A stretch of DNA of 64,000 bases from Argentina anserina (Eukaryota; Streptophyta; Magnoliopsida; Rosales; Rosaceae): positions 8,556,001 to 8,620,000 of the forward strand of contig NC_065876.1 in the NCBI RefSeq assembly GCF_933775445.1. The letters run 5' to 3'. This document shows, one piece after another, positions 1 through 11,586 of the stretch. Under the pieces are notes generated by a model that saw nothing but the letters and a program-made list of their open reading frames with translations, was not told where the DNA came from and did not search any database. The translations under genes were made by a program, and so were the position numbers. Position 1 is the first letter of the stretch; each line of letters opens with the position of its first letter.

Positions 1-1165
1 ACGTTTCCATCTCCAAAATTCCCTCAAGAAATAGATACAGGTGCCAAGAATGGCATGCGTTTCTTTGATGTGGAGTATGCATCAAGGCTAACTCTGATAA
101 TACAACGTCATAGACGTTCATTAAATCACTTTAAGTGTGTCCCATAGAATTCGTTATTTTTGGAATCTTTTGTCAGCAAATAGTGCTGCATCAGAGTAAT
201 GAATCAACTCAAATAAATGAGTACGTAGACCTTGGGATTATCGTTTATAGACATGAGTTTAAGAAAACTCAAACATTCAAATAACAGTCGCGATGGCGAC
301 ACATCCATAAGAAACGAGGGTTGTATAGATTTCGAATAAATGAAATCTTCAAGTATGTAACCGGAATTAGAAGGGTTGTGATGTATATGGTCACAAAATA
401 ATCGATGCATATCGGCGATTCTCATGATCGCACCCAAAACAGCGGTGCACTCAGGCGACCACACGAAATCGATATCTTCCTTTTTAAATAATAACGTGAC
501 TCCTCCAGGACCGTCACACGAAAAACGTCGACCAAGAGGGGAATTATATCCCTCTTTGGTCTCATCGGCGTTATAAGAAAGGCCGGAAAAGAAGACATAA
601 AAAAGGCTAATAGCGCCCGATAATTTATATATATATCTTCAAAACCAGCACTTTAAGAAAAACATACTTTTGGTCTGCCAAATAGACCGCATATAATTAA
701 ATTGCTCTGCAAATCGATCGTCATGCATGAAGTTGCTTGATGAAATCCTTTTCGATCGTCGTCCGATGACATAAAATCTTGGGAGGATACGATCAAAATC
801 GTATGTAGATGACAAAAGTATCATCCATCTCAGCATGAATGTCGTCACCATAGTACGACAAGCAATGATTTTACCTATATTAGCACGTGAAATATCGTTA
901 GAAATAAAAACGTGCCAATGAACATTCAAATAATGAAATAGAAAAAAGGAAAAGGAAAAGAAAATATAGTATGAAGCCCAAAGAGCTATTATGCTCGGCA
1001 GGCCATAGGCCCAAAAGGGTAGAGAATACGGGAGTAGCTTCTCTTGAGCGAAGAGTTTGCTTGTGCAGTTCGCGTTTCTTGCGTAGATATGGGGGAGGAT
1101 CAATTTTGAATCCTCTGATGCAGGGTCTTGCGGGGTAAAAAGATATTTTTGCGGAGCGAATGCGG

Positions 1166-1590
1166 AAGAGACCCTGCGGGACTGTGTGCAGGGGCTGCGG
1201 GGGCGGCGTGCAGGGGCAGCAGGGGGGTCGCAGGGGCTGCAGGGCAGGATGCAGAGGCTTTAGGGGTCGTGAGCGGGGCTACAGGGCTCGCGAGCGGGGC
1301 TACAGGGGTCGCGAGCGGGGCTGCAGGGGTCGCGAGCGGGGCTGCATGTGTCGCGAGCGTGCGTGCAGGGGCTGCGTGCGGGGCTGCATGCGGCTGCGAT
1401 GCGGGGGCTGCATGGGTGCATGCAAGGGTGATGCAGGGGCAGCGTGCAGGGCTGCGTGCGTGCGTGCAGGGGCAACGAGCAGGGCCTGCAGGGGCTGCGA
1501 TGCAGGGCTGTATGGCAGCAAGGCAGAAGTTGCAGGGGCAGCAAGGCTGGCTACGTGCAGGGATGCGGGGCTGCAACAACGGCGAGCAGG
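1166..1590 (-). repeat. GC-rich CTGCAG minisatellite in the copia leader
   Basis: Imperfect short units built on CTGCAGCCCC and CTCGCGACCC repeat for over 400 bp. This block is strikingly GC-rich in AT-rich surroundings. The same block is at 62815-63085 and a shorter one is at 10119-10215. It lies between the LTR and the coding start, so it would be transcribed as leader RNA. Both strands stay open in several frames because stop codons need A/T; none of these frames resembles a protein. Confidence 0.8.
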
Positions 1591-1719
1591 GGCTGTGCCG
1601 ACGAGGAGCGCCGACGAGGAGATGCCGGAGGCCGGAGACGACGGCGCTGGGCGGTGGAGAAGAGAAAAAATTTCTAGGGCTCTAAAAGTTCAGGGTTTTA
1701 GAGCAACGTGCTGATAACG

Positions 1720-1901
1720 TGTTTCAGGATGAAATAATTGTGTATTATTGAATGATATGGGGGCCTATATATAGGCATTACAAAACCACAATCCAGTAGG
1801 ATTCGGAGTCCTAATCTATTACGGAGATGCTAATCTATCTCCTAACAGGAAACCTATTAGGCTAAGACACATAAGGGTATAATAGTAATTCTCTCGGAAC
1901 A
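1720..1901 (-). repeat. Copia-type LTR, 182 bp
   Basis: On the minus strand it begins TGTTCCGAGAGAATTAC and ends CATCCTGAAACA, so it has TG...CA ends. It is the same LTR as at 62489-62672, 18411-18597 and (partial) 19358-19546. A 14-bp perfect palindrome GCCTATATATAGGC at 1763-1776 contains the probable TATA box. The bases just inside the element read CGTTATCAGCACGTTG, the position of the primer-binding site; I could not assign the tRNA. Confidence 0.85.
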
Positions 1902-2248
1902 ATTATGTATTTATTTATATTTTTTAAATATCTTTTAACATAACATATCACGTAATTTAATAAATATATAAATCGATGACATGTTTTGAAAACAAAAACC
2001 TAGTAGCAAGTCTTCCTCTTAAGTAATTTTATTTATTTATTTCATTATGAAAAATGAATAAATATATAATGATAAGACTACCCCTCACTTGTATAGCATG
2101 TGACTTATAATTGGATGGAAAACATTAAATTTAACGGAGTAAATTGGCAATTTTTACTAAATTTAGGAGGTAAATTGACTCAATTGTAAGTTCGGGGTGC
2201 AAATTGATAATTATGATCAAATTTGGGGTGCAAATTGACATTTTTGCC
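1902..2248. mobile_element. Mutator-like element arm (other half outside the window)
   Basis: The reverse complement starts GGCAAAAATGTCAATTTGC and matches the left arm of the Mutator-like element at 18991-20380 across about 350 bp, including the repeated phrase with AATTTGCACCC. It abuts the copia LTR at 1901 exactly as the arm at 18991-19357 abuts the LTR at 19358. The second arm, and so the target duplication, would lie beyond the left edge. Confidence 0.6.
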
Positions 2249-2299
2249 TTAAAACAATGATCTAGCTTATTCAAAAAGGAAAAAAAACATGTGGGTCTT

Positions 2300-3896
2300 T
2301 GATAGGAGCACTTTGTGCGACGTTCTTAACATGTTTTTACCTCAATTTGTACTTTTCTTAGCCCTTATTGTTGTACTATTGATTCATTGAGTCGTAGTAA
2401 GAGTCTTGAGCAGTATTGGATGCATTTTTGTGCTTACATGAGTTAAAACGCATAATTGGTTTAGAGTCCTAGTTTGACTAGGAATCCTTGTTAGGTTTGA
2501 AACTAACTATCTCTTAATTATGATTTTATTTTCTTATTTTCAGATTGGATTGAAGAGATAATTAAAGAAAAAAAGATGAAGCCAAGTCATGCAATAATTA
2601 AATAGAAGATGATAATTAAATGATAAAACATGGCATGTTTTAGGGAATAAAACATGGCATGTTTTAGGGATTAAAGCATGGCATGTTTTAGGGATTAAAG
2701 CATGGCATGTTTTAGGGATTAAAGCATAGCATGTTTTAGGGAATAAAACTTTCCATGTTTTAAGGGATTAAAGCATAGCATTATTATAGGAAGAAAGAAG
2801 CAATTTCAAACCCTCCATCTTTCCTCTATATATACATGGCTTCACCTCTCAAATATGATCACTTCTCATTAGCATTCAAGAGCCAAAACTCTACCAAAAC
2901 ACCACCATAAATTTCCCTCACAAATTAGCCAAGCCGTCCACCCCAAAACTCTCATCAGCTCCACCGAGTTTCACTATTGAAGACACACCTCCAAGGTTCC
3001 TACAACGTGTGATTCTCACAACTCATCTCCATGGCTTCGTCTATTTGTGTTAATCTACAATTCTTTGTCTATGAAGATTGTAAGTTGTTATTTATGTGGA
3101 AATATTGGTTTTGTATTTGTTTTATAATTTTCAAATTGTATTTGATATTTTTTTTAGACTATATCGAATTTATGTTCTTATAATTATTGAAGTTTGTATT
3201 TCTATTGTTGTGTTCTAATCATCTTTCTCATACTTTTAGATAATTTTCAGATATGTGCATATGAATTTAGTGCTTGGATGCATTCCCTAAGATTGTGTTT
3301 GAGTGCTAGATTCATCAACCATATTGACACATATCGAATCATGCCCTAAGTCGGTTCGGTTTGTGTTGATTAAAAGTGGTAAACAAATTCTGGAAATTTG
3401 CATGTGAAACCATGGTGGGTGACGCCACACATGAAACATGTCTCCAATAAAAATTTGGTGCTTAAATGTAATCTTGTTTGATTTATACTCTAAGTGTTAT
3501 TGAATTCGATTGCATGCAAATTTAGATTAGGTCATAAGTCAATCTAAATGTTAATTGAAATCTTGCATGATTAGATGATCCCCTAAGGCTCTAATTGTAT
3601 TGGTGTCTAAAAAGTATGTAATTGGTCGAATTAGAATGCATGATAGGTTCGAACTTGTAATTATGTGGTGTAATGATAAATTTGGTTTAAGTTTGTTAAA
3701 GAGAAGTCGATCATGTAAATAGTAATTTAGGTTTTATTTTAGTAGTTAATAATCAATCTCAAACCCCTCATTATTTGTTAACACTAAAAGTTTAGAGTTC
3801 CCTTCAATTCCCCGGAAAGAACGATCCCTGCTTATTCTATACTAACGATGATGTTTTACAGGGTTTATTATAGACGTTTTAAACAATGTTCTATCA
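2300..3896 (+). mobile_element. Solo LTR of a Ty3/gypsy-type element
   Basis: This 1.6-kb non-coding block starts TGATAGGAGCACTTTG and ends GTTCTATCA, giving the terminal inverted repeat TGATAG/CTATCA. It is flanked by the perfect 5-bp duplication GTCTT (2295-2299 and 3897-3901). No internal element sequence is attached, so it is a solo LTR left by LTR-LTR recombination. The same LTR, longer through an internal triplication, is at 43293-46036 on the other strand, where it adjoins a gypsy pol fragment; that is the basis for the gypsy assignment. Confidence 0.85.
2625..2778 (+). repeat. 24-bp tandem repeat, about six copies
   Basis: The unit AAAGCATGGCATGTTTTAGG plus four bases recurs with few changes inside the solo LTR. 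A related, more degenerate array is seen inverted near 45385-45465 in the second LTR copy. Confidence 0.8.
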
Positions 3897-4026
3897 GTCT
3901 TTTAATTGATCATCCAAATATCACATTTTTATGTGATAGATGAGTGTTCGAAATAAATATAAATAAGATCTAGTATGTCAAAATTTTGTATAAATGTGGC
4001 GACACAATCTTCCAATAAAAAGAAGA

Positions 4027-5090
4027 GTTTTTTTCACCAACAGTCCCTCAACTCTGGTGTACCTACCAATGTGATACCTCAACTCTTAATCGTACCAATG
4101 TGATACCCAGACTCTAGTATTGCTATCATTGAAGTACTTCCGTCAGTTTTTTTCAACTTTTCAGTTATCTTGGTGACGTGGCAAGTACGTGAGGCCCACA
4201 AAGAGGGTTAAAAGACAAAATTAACCTCATCTGAGAGGAGCAATATTTTTCCCGCCCTTTACCTTGAGAAAGACACCCAACAATTCCAATTTTGGCGCCA
4301 ATTTTCCCTCCCTACTCCTTAATTTGTGTCTCTTATCTAAACTAAAGAACTACCACCAACCAGTCGACCACAATCTGATAAAACCTAGATCAATCTCATT
4401 TTCTATTTTTACCCTAGCACTTGTTAAACTAACAGAATAAATATAGAAATTTATATGGAACATCTCATTTCCACAATCTCATAAGAATATAGAAACACAT
4501 AACTTAACGAAATTCAAATACATGTTTAAGTACCATTAGTTGCCACCTTTTATGTTGATCTGCCATGATTTTTGCTTGTAAGAACTAATGGTACATGTAG
4601 TTGAATTTCGTTAAGTTATGTGTTTCTATATTCTTATGAGATTGTGGAAATGAGATGTTCCATATAAATTTCTATATTTATTCTGTTAGTTTAACAAGTG
4701 CTAGGGTAAAAATAGAAAATGAGATTGATCTAGGTTTTATCAGATTGTGGTCGACTGGTTGGTGGTAGTTTTTTAGTTTAGATAAGAGACACAAATTAAG
4801 GAGTAGGGAGGGAAAATTGGCGCCAAAATTGGAATTGTTGGGTGTCTTTCTCAAGGTAAAGGGCGGGAAAAATATTGCTCCTCTCAGATGAGGTTAATTT
4901 TGTCTTTTAACCCTCTTTGTGGGCCTCACGTACTTGCCACGTCACCAAGATAACTGAAAAGTTGAAAAAAACTGACGGAAGTACTTCAATGATAGCAATA
5001 CTAGAGTCTGGGTATCACATTGGTACGATTAAGAGTTGAGGTATCACATTGGTAGGTACACCAGAGTTGAGGGACTGTTGGTGAAAAAAC
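4027..5090. mobile_element. Foldback element with ~510-bp inverted arms
   Basis: The left arm (4027-4541) and right arm (4583-5090) are near-perfect reverse complements around a 41-base loop. The tips read GTTTTTTTCACCAACAG on the left and its complement on the right. The left arm carries a 6-base insertion near its inner end. There is no coding capacity. No clean target duplication was found, so the superfamily (Mutator-like foldback or other) stays open. Transcription through it would give a long hairpin RNA. Confidence 0.85.
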
Positions 5091-5790
5091 ACTGGAAGTT
5101 TAGCACAAATCGTACATGACCCTGCAGACTGCAGTCCCTGCTGAACCAAAAATTGAAGCACCGAGTTCATCTAGTGAACCAATAACTAATCCCACCCCAC
5201 TGAGACTTTCATCTTCCCGTCTTCCTGATGATCCCCATTAACAAGATACCATCTAAATACTTAAGTAGTTAATTACAATTTTCTCAGAGATTGGTTAGAA
5301 TCTACATGCTGTACGTGATGCACGTGTGAGCGCGCAAGGCATGCAGCTACCTCTTATCTTAATCATGCACATCCCTGGGAATATCTAATTAAGAAGCTTC
5401 CTGATTATCATAGGGTTAACCAATTAGTAATTAAGCATGTAATTTCATGTTGACTCATGAAAGATCTCTGCCATTTTAGGATGGTATGAAGACAAGTCGC
5501 ATAGCCGTGCTGGATCACAATGGAACTATAAGGAATCAGTGTATATTTCAAGTTGGTCTTCTAAATCTAGAAACTGTAGTTTTGTACTCTTGGTTTTCTA
5601 ATTATCAAGTGCATGTGATACTGAAAGATTCAGTCGTCCACTTTCAGTAACCATATTGGTTAGAATTGACTAGCTCTTTGTCAAAATACTAACAAACGTA
5701 GTCATCGAGTCTTCCGAATCTGTGCTTGAGTCATACATGTGAATCTAAAAACTCGAGCAGATAATGACAACATACTATATTAACTTTGGA
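5091..5790. other. Intergenic stretch, possible small exon remnant
   Basis: No gene is recognised. A 41-codon + strand frame at 5116-5241 has a Pro/Ser/Glu-rich, plausibly coding composition ending LSSSRLPDDPH. It could be the end of a lost gene, but I recognise no family. Confidence 0.25.
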
Positions 5791-6494
5791 AAATATTTTA
5801 GCGCCATGATCCGGCGCCGCAATCTTATGTGGCATGTCATATCAGCAATTATAATAATCACAAAATATCATTTTTAAATGAAAAGACAATCATATTCTTA
5901 TTAATCCAACGGCTCTAGATTATTATAAAAAATTTGTAGTTTTTTTTATATCATTTATTTTTTTTCAAAATCCTTTCAAAATGTAATAAAAATGATATAT
6001 ACAAAGTATGCTTAATATATAAATATATATGTGTGTGTGCGCGCGCGCGCATGGGCGATATATATATATATATATATCTGTGTGTGTGTGTAAGGGTGTT
6101 AATTAATAATCATAAATGTAAATATATTAAATAAAAAAGTCATGAATCTTGACATATTTGTTACTAGAAAGATTACCATTGACATAAATGTATTAAATAT
6201 GGTATTAATTAATATATATATATACTCTAGAAAAAAATAACATTTGTTACTTTACATATCCGCTTAAATCAATTATACCATAATAAAAGAATATTCATTT
6301 TCAGAAAAAAAAAATAAAAGTTTTTATCTAAATATAAATGTTGTAGTTACATTATATCGTCTGAAATTTAAAAGGATATGATTGTCTTTTCATTTAAAAT
6401 GACATTTTAGATAATTTTAATTATTGATATGATAATATGACGTGACATGCCATGTAGAATTGTGGCGCCGGATTTAGCGTCATATTATGACGCC
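5790..6494. mobile_element. Foldback MITE with CGGCGCC-containing arms
   Basis: The left arm (about 5790-5890) contains ATCCGGCGCC, TGGCATGTCA and ATGAAAAGACAATCATAT. The right arm (about 6375-6494) carries the same phrases inverted. The centre is AT-rich with a compound (TG)n(CG)n(TA)n microsatellite at 6027-6092. There is no coding sequence. Boundaries are approximate and no target duplication was confirmed. Confidence 0.65.
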
Positions 6495-6633
6495 CTAGCA
6501 CTCCTCATTAACTTTTCATCAGTTGAGAAAGTCATACAGGAAATGGAACAAAATTTCGAAACGAAACCACAAAGTTTGTAGAAAAAGTTTTAAAAAAAAA
6601 TTACAAAAAGCAATTAGTCCAAAAGATTACAAG

Positions 6634-9354
6634 TAGGGGTGTTAATCGGTTTGAATGGTTCGGTTTATAGGTGATACCGAACACCAAACCGTTCTATTTA
6701 TTCGGTTTGGTTCGGTTTGGTTTTTCACTTTTTTTTTCAAAAACCAATTGTATTCGGTTTGGTTCGGTTTGGTTTTTTTCTGGTTTATATCGGTTTTTCT
6801 TTCGGTTATTTTGTAAAGAAAATCGGAGTTTCTTTACTTGTCTATCTACTTGATTCTTAACGAAATAAAAAGAACATGCGGACAGATTTGCAAAATTCTA
6901 TTTACAAGATATAGTTGCTTCACAAATGCATACAATTGCAAAAAGCCACTAAACAAGTTATACCACATTAGTAGGCATGTTGTCGTTCCAATATCTAAAA
7001 TTCAAAATATTAAATTTTGACCGTCAGATGTTATCAGCATATTTAAATAAGGATATGGTAAAAAATTCATCTAATGTTGATAATATTTGGGTCTCGATCG
7101 ATGTGGTCAACATTAACTTAATTTCATCTAATTAAGTGAATTTGTTCTTACCCCCTCCTTCTTAACTAGTTTTGGTGGATTTTTTCATGCACACACTCTC
7201 ACATATATGTGATGTAGCAGCTCGTGTAAAATTTTCAAAAATTTTACGTTCCAGGGATAAGGCTACCCATAGGTGATAATAAGCGTAAAAAGGGTTGACC
7301 GCCTCGATCGGGACACAAACGTTATCGAAAATATGTGATTTTTTTACCATAACCATATTTCACTATACGTAATGCATCATGCGGACAAATTTGCAAAATT
7401 CTATTTATAAGATATAGTTGCTTCACAACTGCATACATTTGCAATAAGACCACTAAACAAGTTATACCACATTAGTAGACATGTTGTGGTTCCAATATCT
7501 AAAATTCAAATTATGAAATTTCTACCGTCGGATGTGATCAGCATATATAAATACATATATGGTAAAAAATTCACCGAATTTTGATAAAGTTTGGGTCTCG
7601 ATCGATGTGGTCAACATTAACTTAATTTCATCTAATTAAGTGAATTTGTTCTTACCCCCTCCTTCTTGACTAGTTTTGGTGGATTTTTTCAAGCACACAC
7701 TCTCACATATATGTGATGTAGCAGCTTGTGTAAAATTTTCAAAAATTTTATGTTCCATGGATAAGGCTACCCATAGGTGATAATAAGCGTAAAAAAAGTT
7801 GACCGCCTCGATCGGGACACAAACGTTATCGAAAATATGTGATTTTTTTACCATAACCATATTTCACTATACGTAACGCATCATGCGGACAAATTTGCAA
7901 AATTCTATTTATAAGATATAGTTGCTTCACAACTGCATACATTTGCAATAAGACCACTAAACAAGTTATACCACATTAGTAGACATGTTGTGGTTCCAAT
8001 ATCTAAAATTCAAATTATGAAATTTCGACCGTCGGATGTGATCAGCATATATAAATACATATATGGTAAAAAATTCACCGAAGTTTGATAAAGTTTGGGT
8101 CTCGATCGATGTGGTCAACATTAACTTAATTTCATCTAATTAAGTGAATTTGTTCTTACCCCCTCCTTCTTGACTAGTTTTGGTGGATTTTTTCAAGCAC
8201 ACACTCTCACATATATGTGATGTAGCAGCTTGTATAATATTTTCAAAAATTTTACGTTCCACGGATAAGGCTACCCATAGGTGATAATAAGCGTAAAAAA
8301 GGTTGACCGCCTCGATCGGGACACAAACGTTATCGAAAATATGTGATTTTTTTACCATAACCATATTTCACTATACGTAACGCATCATGCGGAAAAATTT
8401 GCAAAATTCTATTTATAAGATATAGTTGCTTCACAACTGCATACATTTGCAATAAGACCACTAAACAAGTTATACCACATTAGTAGACATGTTGTGGTTC
8501 CAATATCTAAAATTCAAATTATGAAATTTCGACCGTCGGATGTGATCAGAATATATAAATACATATATGGTAAAAAATTCACCGAAGTTTGATAAAGTTT
8601 GGGTCTCGATCGATGTGGTCAACATTAACTTAATTTCATCTAATTAAGTGAATTTGTTCTTATCCCCTCCTTCTTGACTAGTTTTGGTGGATGTTTTCAT
8701 GCACACACTCTCACATATATGTGATGTAGCAGCTCGTGTAAAATTTTCAAAAATTTTACATTCCAGGGATAAGGCTACCCATAGGGGATAATAAGCGTAA
8801 AAAGGGTTGACCGCCTCGATCGGGACACAAACGTTATCGAAAATATGTGATTTTTTTACTATAACCATATTTCACTATACGTAACACATCATGCGGACAA
8901 ATTTGCAAAATTCTATTTATAAGATATAGTTGCTTCACAACTGCATACATTTGTAAAAAGACCACTAAACAAGTTATACCACATTAGTAGACATATTGTG
9001 GTTCCAATATCTAAAATTCAAATTATGAAATTTCGACCGTCTGATGTGATCAGCATATATAAATACAGATATGGTAAAAAATTCACCAAATTTTGATAAA
9101 GTTTGGGTCTCGATCGATAACATATTTAATTATGTATATTAAAAATATCTATAAATAATATAATTTCTTTATAATATATATATATTCGGTTTTTCGGTTC
9201 GGTTTCGGTTTTCAAACGTCCCAAACCAAAACCACACCAAATCTTTCGGTTTGGTGCGGTTTTTTTGCGGTTTGGTGCGGTTTTTTTTTTCTTCGGTTTT
9301 TTTCGGTTATGGTTCGGTTTTTTTTCGGTTTTCGGTTTTCAATTAACACCCCTA
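6634..9354. mobile_element. hAT-like non-autonomous element with internal tandem array
   Basis: The ends are TAGGGGTGTTAAT and its inverted complement, flanked by the perfect 8-bp duplication ATTACAAG (6626-6633 and 9355-9362), the signature of the hAT superfamily. Subterminal regions on both sides are dense in CGGTTTGGTTCGGTTT-type motifs, the usual layout of hAT transposase binding sites. There is no transposase. The interior is mostly a 504-bp tandem array. It inserted about 50 bp downstream of the STP pseudogene stop codon. Confidence 0.85.
6873..9117. repeat. 504-bp tandem array, about 4.5 copies
   Basis: The landmark ATGCGGACAAATTTGC (first copy GCGGACAGATTTGC) recurs at about 6875, 7379, 7883, 8387 and 8891, an exact 504-bp period. 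The last copy breaks off at GGGTCTCGATCGAT. Four near-identical 64-74 codon minus-strand frames are simply the same part of each unit and show no protein homology. The outermost copies have diverged more than the inner ones. Confidence 0.9.
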
Positions 9355-9410
9355 ATTACAAGAGCTTTTAAGTTGGCCAGGTTGCACATTCTGTGAAACC
9401 TTGCCCATGG

Positions 9411-10118
9411 CTATGCCTTTGTTATCTTGAACCACGTACTTGCGCCAAAACGGTTAACCCTCCCCATCTCTTCAATAGGAACCCCCTTGGTCTCCGGCAG
9501 CAAGTACGTAGTAGATGAAGCAGCTCATCACGAACAAGAAGAAACGGAAGAAGAAGAACAATCCAAACCTCATGTAGCACAGCGCTTGAGTGAAGACTTG
9601 GGCTATAACAAAGGTGAAGATCATGTTGACTGAGACATTGACTGCCTGAGCAGCTGACCTAACTTCCAGCGGGAAAATTTCACTTGACCCAGCCATCCTA
9701 GAGGTCCCCAAGACCAAGCAAATCCAGCAACATAGATGCATATTAATATCACCGGCGGTACAGCAAAATACATGGATAGTTCACCTGGGTTGCCAACTTG
9801 CCATTAGTACCAAACTTGATAGCCATTGCAATTCCAACTGCAACCTATAAGAGTATGAATAGATGCCAAAATATTAGGTTCAAACGTAGAAAATAAAATC
9901 TACTTAAACACAGAGATTAAAACTGAGTGCGAACTTAAACAAAGAAACGAAACTCCTATATATACCTGACATAAAAACATCTGAATTCCACCCTCCAAGA
10001 AAAACCACCTTCTTCCACGCTTGTCAACAAATTTAATTGAAAAAAAAGTTTCCACGAAATTAACCCCATTTGTGATCATAGCAGAAGCATGAGAAGCACT
10101 GCTTCCAAATCCTACAGA
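9411..10118 (-). pseudogene. Hexose/H+ symporter (STP family) pseudogene, 3' exons
   Basis: Plant STP proteins are 12-helix major facilitator carriers that import hexoses with protons across the plasma membrane. Two exons remain. The upstream one (9966 to about 10118) contains VDKRGRR and LEGGIQMF and ends at a good donor, CAG|GTATAT. The second (9411-9844) follows an acceptor TTATAG and carries [39 protein letters not shown] and a stop at 9411-9413. The second exon needs at least three reading-frame changes (after GTNG, after GWLG, and before PETKG), so it cannot make a carrier. Everything upstream of the first exon is missing: the sequence switches abruptly to copia leader at about 10115-10122. 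The 105-residue frame at 9900-10217 is a chimera across this junction. The family assignment is firm; the individual paralogue is not. Confidence 0.85.
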
Positions 10119-10677
10119 GACCCCTGCAGCCCCTGCCTCCGCAGCTCCTGCAGACCCCCGCAGCTCCTGCACGCAGCCCCGTAACTTCTCAGGGCCTCTT
10201 ACGCATTCGTCCCACAAAAATCAAATTTTTTTCCCGTAAGACTCCGTACCAAATTATTCAAAATTGCTCCTCCAGCATATTCACGTACGCAACGCGAAAT
10301 TAACAAGCAACATCTTCACTCAAGAGAAATTACACTCGTACTTGTTTTCTCCACACCTTCAAATGTAATTTTTAATTAATGTTCCCGCTTTTAAACGTAT
10401 AGATATATTATATCAGGCAATATTCGCCTTATTTCAATCTCCCACTATTCTTATACCGCGGATGAGACCAAATGAGGGAACTCGTTTGGTCAATGGGAGA
10501 GTCACGATTGTTTTGAAAGAGTTGTTAATTGATTTCGTGTTGTCGCCTGAATGAACCACTGTTTTGGGTGTGATCGTGAGTATCGCCATTTGCATCAATT
10601 TTTCTTGTGACCATATATATCACCCCTTCTAATTCCTGTTATACTTGAATCTAATCATTTCTGTATTCGTTTTGTAG

Positions 10678-11586
10678 ATGTCGTCGCCATCGCGACCGGA
10701 ATTTGGCATTCTTCGTCTTGAAGGCAAGGAATAGCACCGTTGGGTTTCCGACATAGAGTTTGCTTTTGAGAGCTTGGATTCAAGGCATGTTTGCCGATCC
10801 TCATGCTATTTTCCCACCTATGACCAAGACTCAAGCTCTCATCTTCATGACACATCACATCCATGCAACTCTCAAGAGACAATACTTGAACGTAAAAGAT
10901 CCTAAAGAATTATGAGACAAACTTCACTTGCGGTACAACAACATTCATGATAAGTTTCTTCATGAATTGATCATTAGATGGGATAACATCCGTCTATTGG
11001 ACTATAAGAGAGTGATGACTTCAATCAGGATATGTTATGTCTGCAATCCTACCTTGGCACCGTTGGTGTCATCAAGACCGACCTAGATCTTCTCAATAAG
11101 ACATTGGACATGTTTCCAACAACTATGAGATTCAAGCTCATACGTACCGCACTCATGTAGAGGAATAGAAGATCCGGATTTTCGCCCCCGACTTAATGGC
11201 GCTCTTGGCAAAGAATGAGAGGTATTCTGAGATCCTCCTCAACAATAACAATAGACATGTTAGAACTAAAAAGATTGCTAGGTCGTCCCCGTCTCAAACC
11301 ACAAGGAGGCCATATGCCTCCTCATGCCTCCAATTCTGGTGATGACAAGTCTCCATGCTTCAAATGTGGCTCATTCAAGCACTTTAATCACGATTGTCGA
11401 GCTAGCAAGGAGATGATCAAGACATACTCCGCCTACAAGAAATTTCTACAACCCGAATCGAACTATGTGGATGAAGAACTTGAGATCGAGACTCACCATA
11501 TCTCCATGAAGTATGAGCCCCTTGCATCTAGGGCTAAGCCTCCGTCCCCCATAATTGACACTCCAGACTATGATTATTCGTTTTAA
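10678..11586 (+). pseudogene. Copia gag remnant with CCHC zinc knuckle
   Basis: Gag forms the particle that packages element RNA. An ATG at 10678 opens the gag frame, which hits an in-frame TAG at 10732-10734 where relatives have a tyrosine (GKE*HRWVSDIEF). Later pieces read in shifting frames with RYNNIHDKF and similar gag helices. The last part, open from 11215 to 11586, holds the nucleic-acid-binding knuckle CFKCGSFKHFNHDC (C-X2-C-X4-H-X4-C, bases 11356-11397). Stops and frame changes make it non-functional. Confidence 0.75.

Larger units (their letters stand above)
1..1901 (-). mobile_element. Ty1/copia-type element, 5' part (runs off the window)
   Basis: Read on the minus strand, this is an LTR (1720-1901) followed by about 1.7 kb of internal sequence continuing past base 1. 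The reverse complement matches 62489-64000 closely along its whole length: same LTR, same GC-rich CTGCAG leader, same following block. The internal part also matches the leader of the coding copia element at 10119-10690. No gag, protease or reverse transcriptase homology was found in the visible part. Just after the position where the coding copy starts gag (near 290 here) the sequence becomes unrelated. It is probably a non-autonomous derivative. Open frames between 1100 and 1714 on both strands are products of the GC-rich repeat and are not genes. Confidence 0.8.

Noticed and set aside
1100..1714. Several overlapping open frames of 73-185 codons on both strands
   Set aside because: They come from the GC-rich CTGCAG repeat, which lacks stop codons in most frames. 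The products are Cys/Arg/Gly or Ala/Pro strings without domains.
2625..2778. Regular short repeats that could suggest a CRISPR array
   Set aside because: The 24-bp units are directly adjacent with no spacers, lie in a plant LTR, and no cas genes exist.
7162..8868. Four similar 64-74 codon minus-strand frames
   Set aside because: They are one position in each 504-bp repeat unit. Similarity between them reflects DNA duplication, and there is no protein motif.
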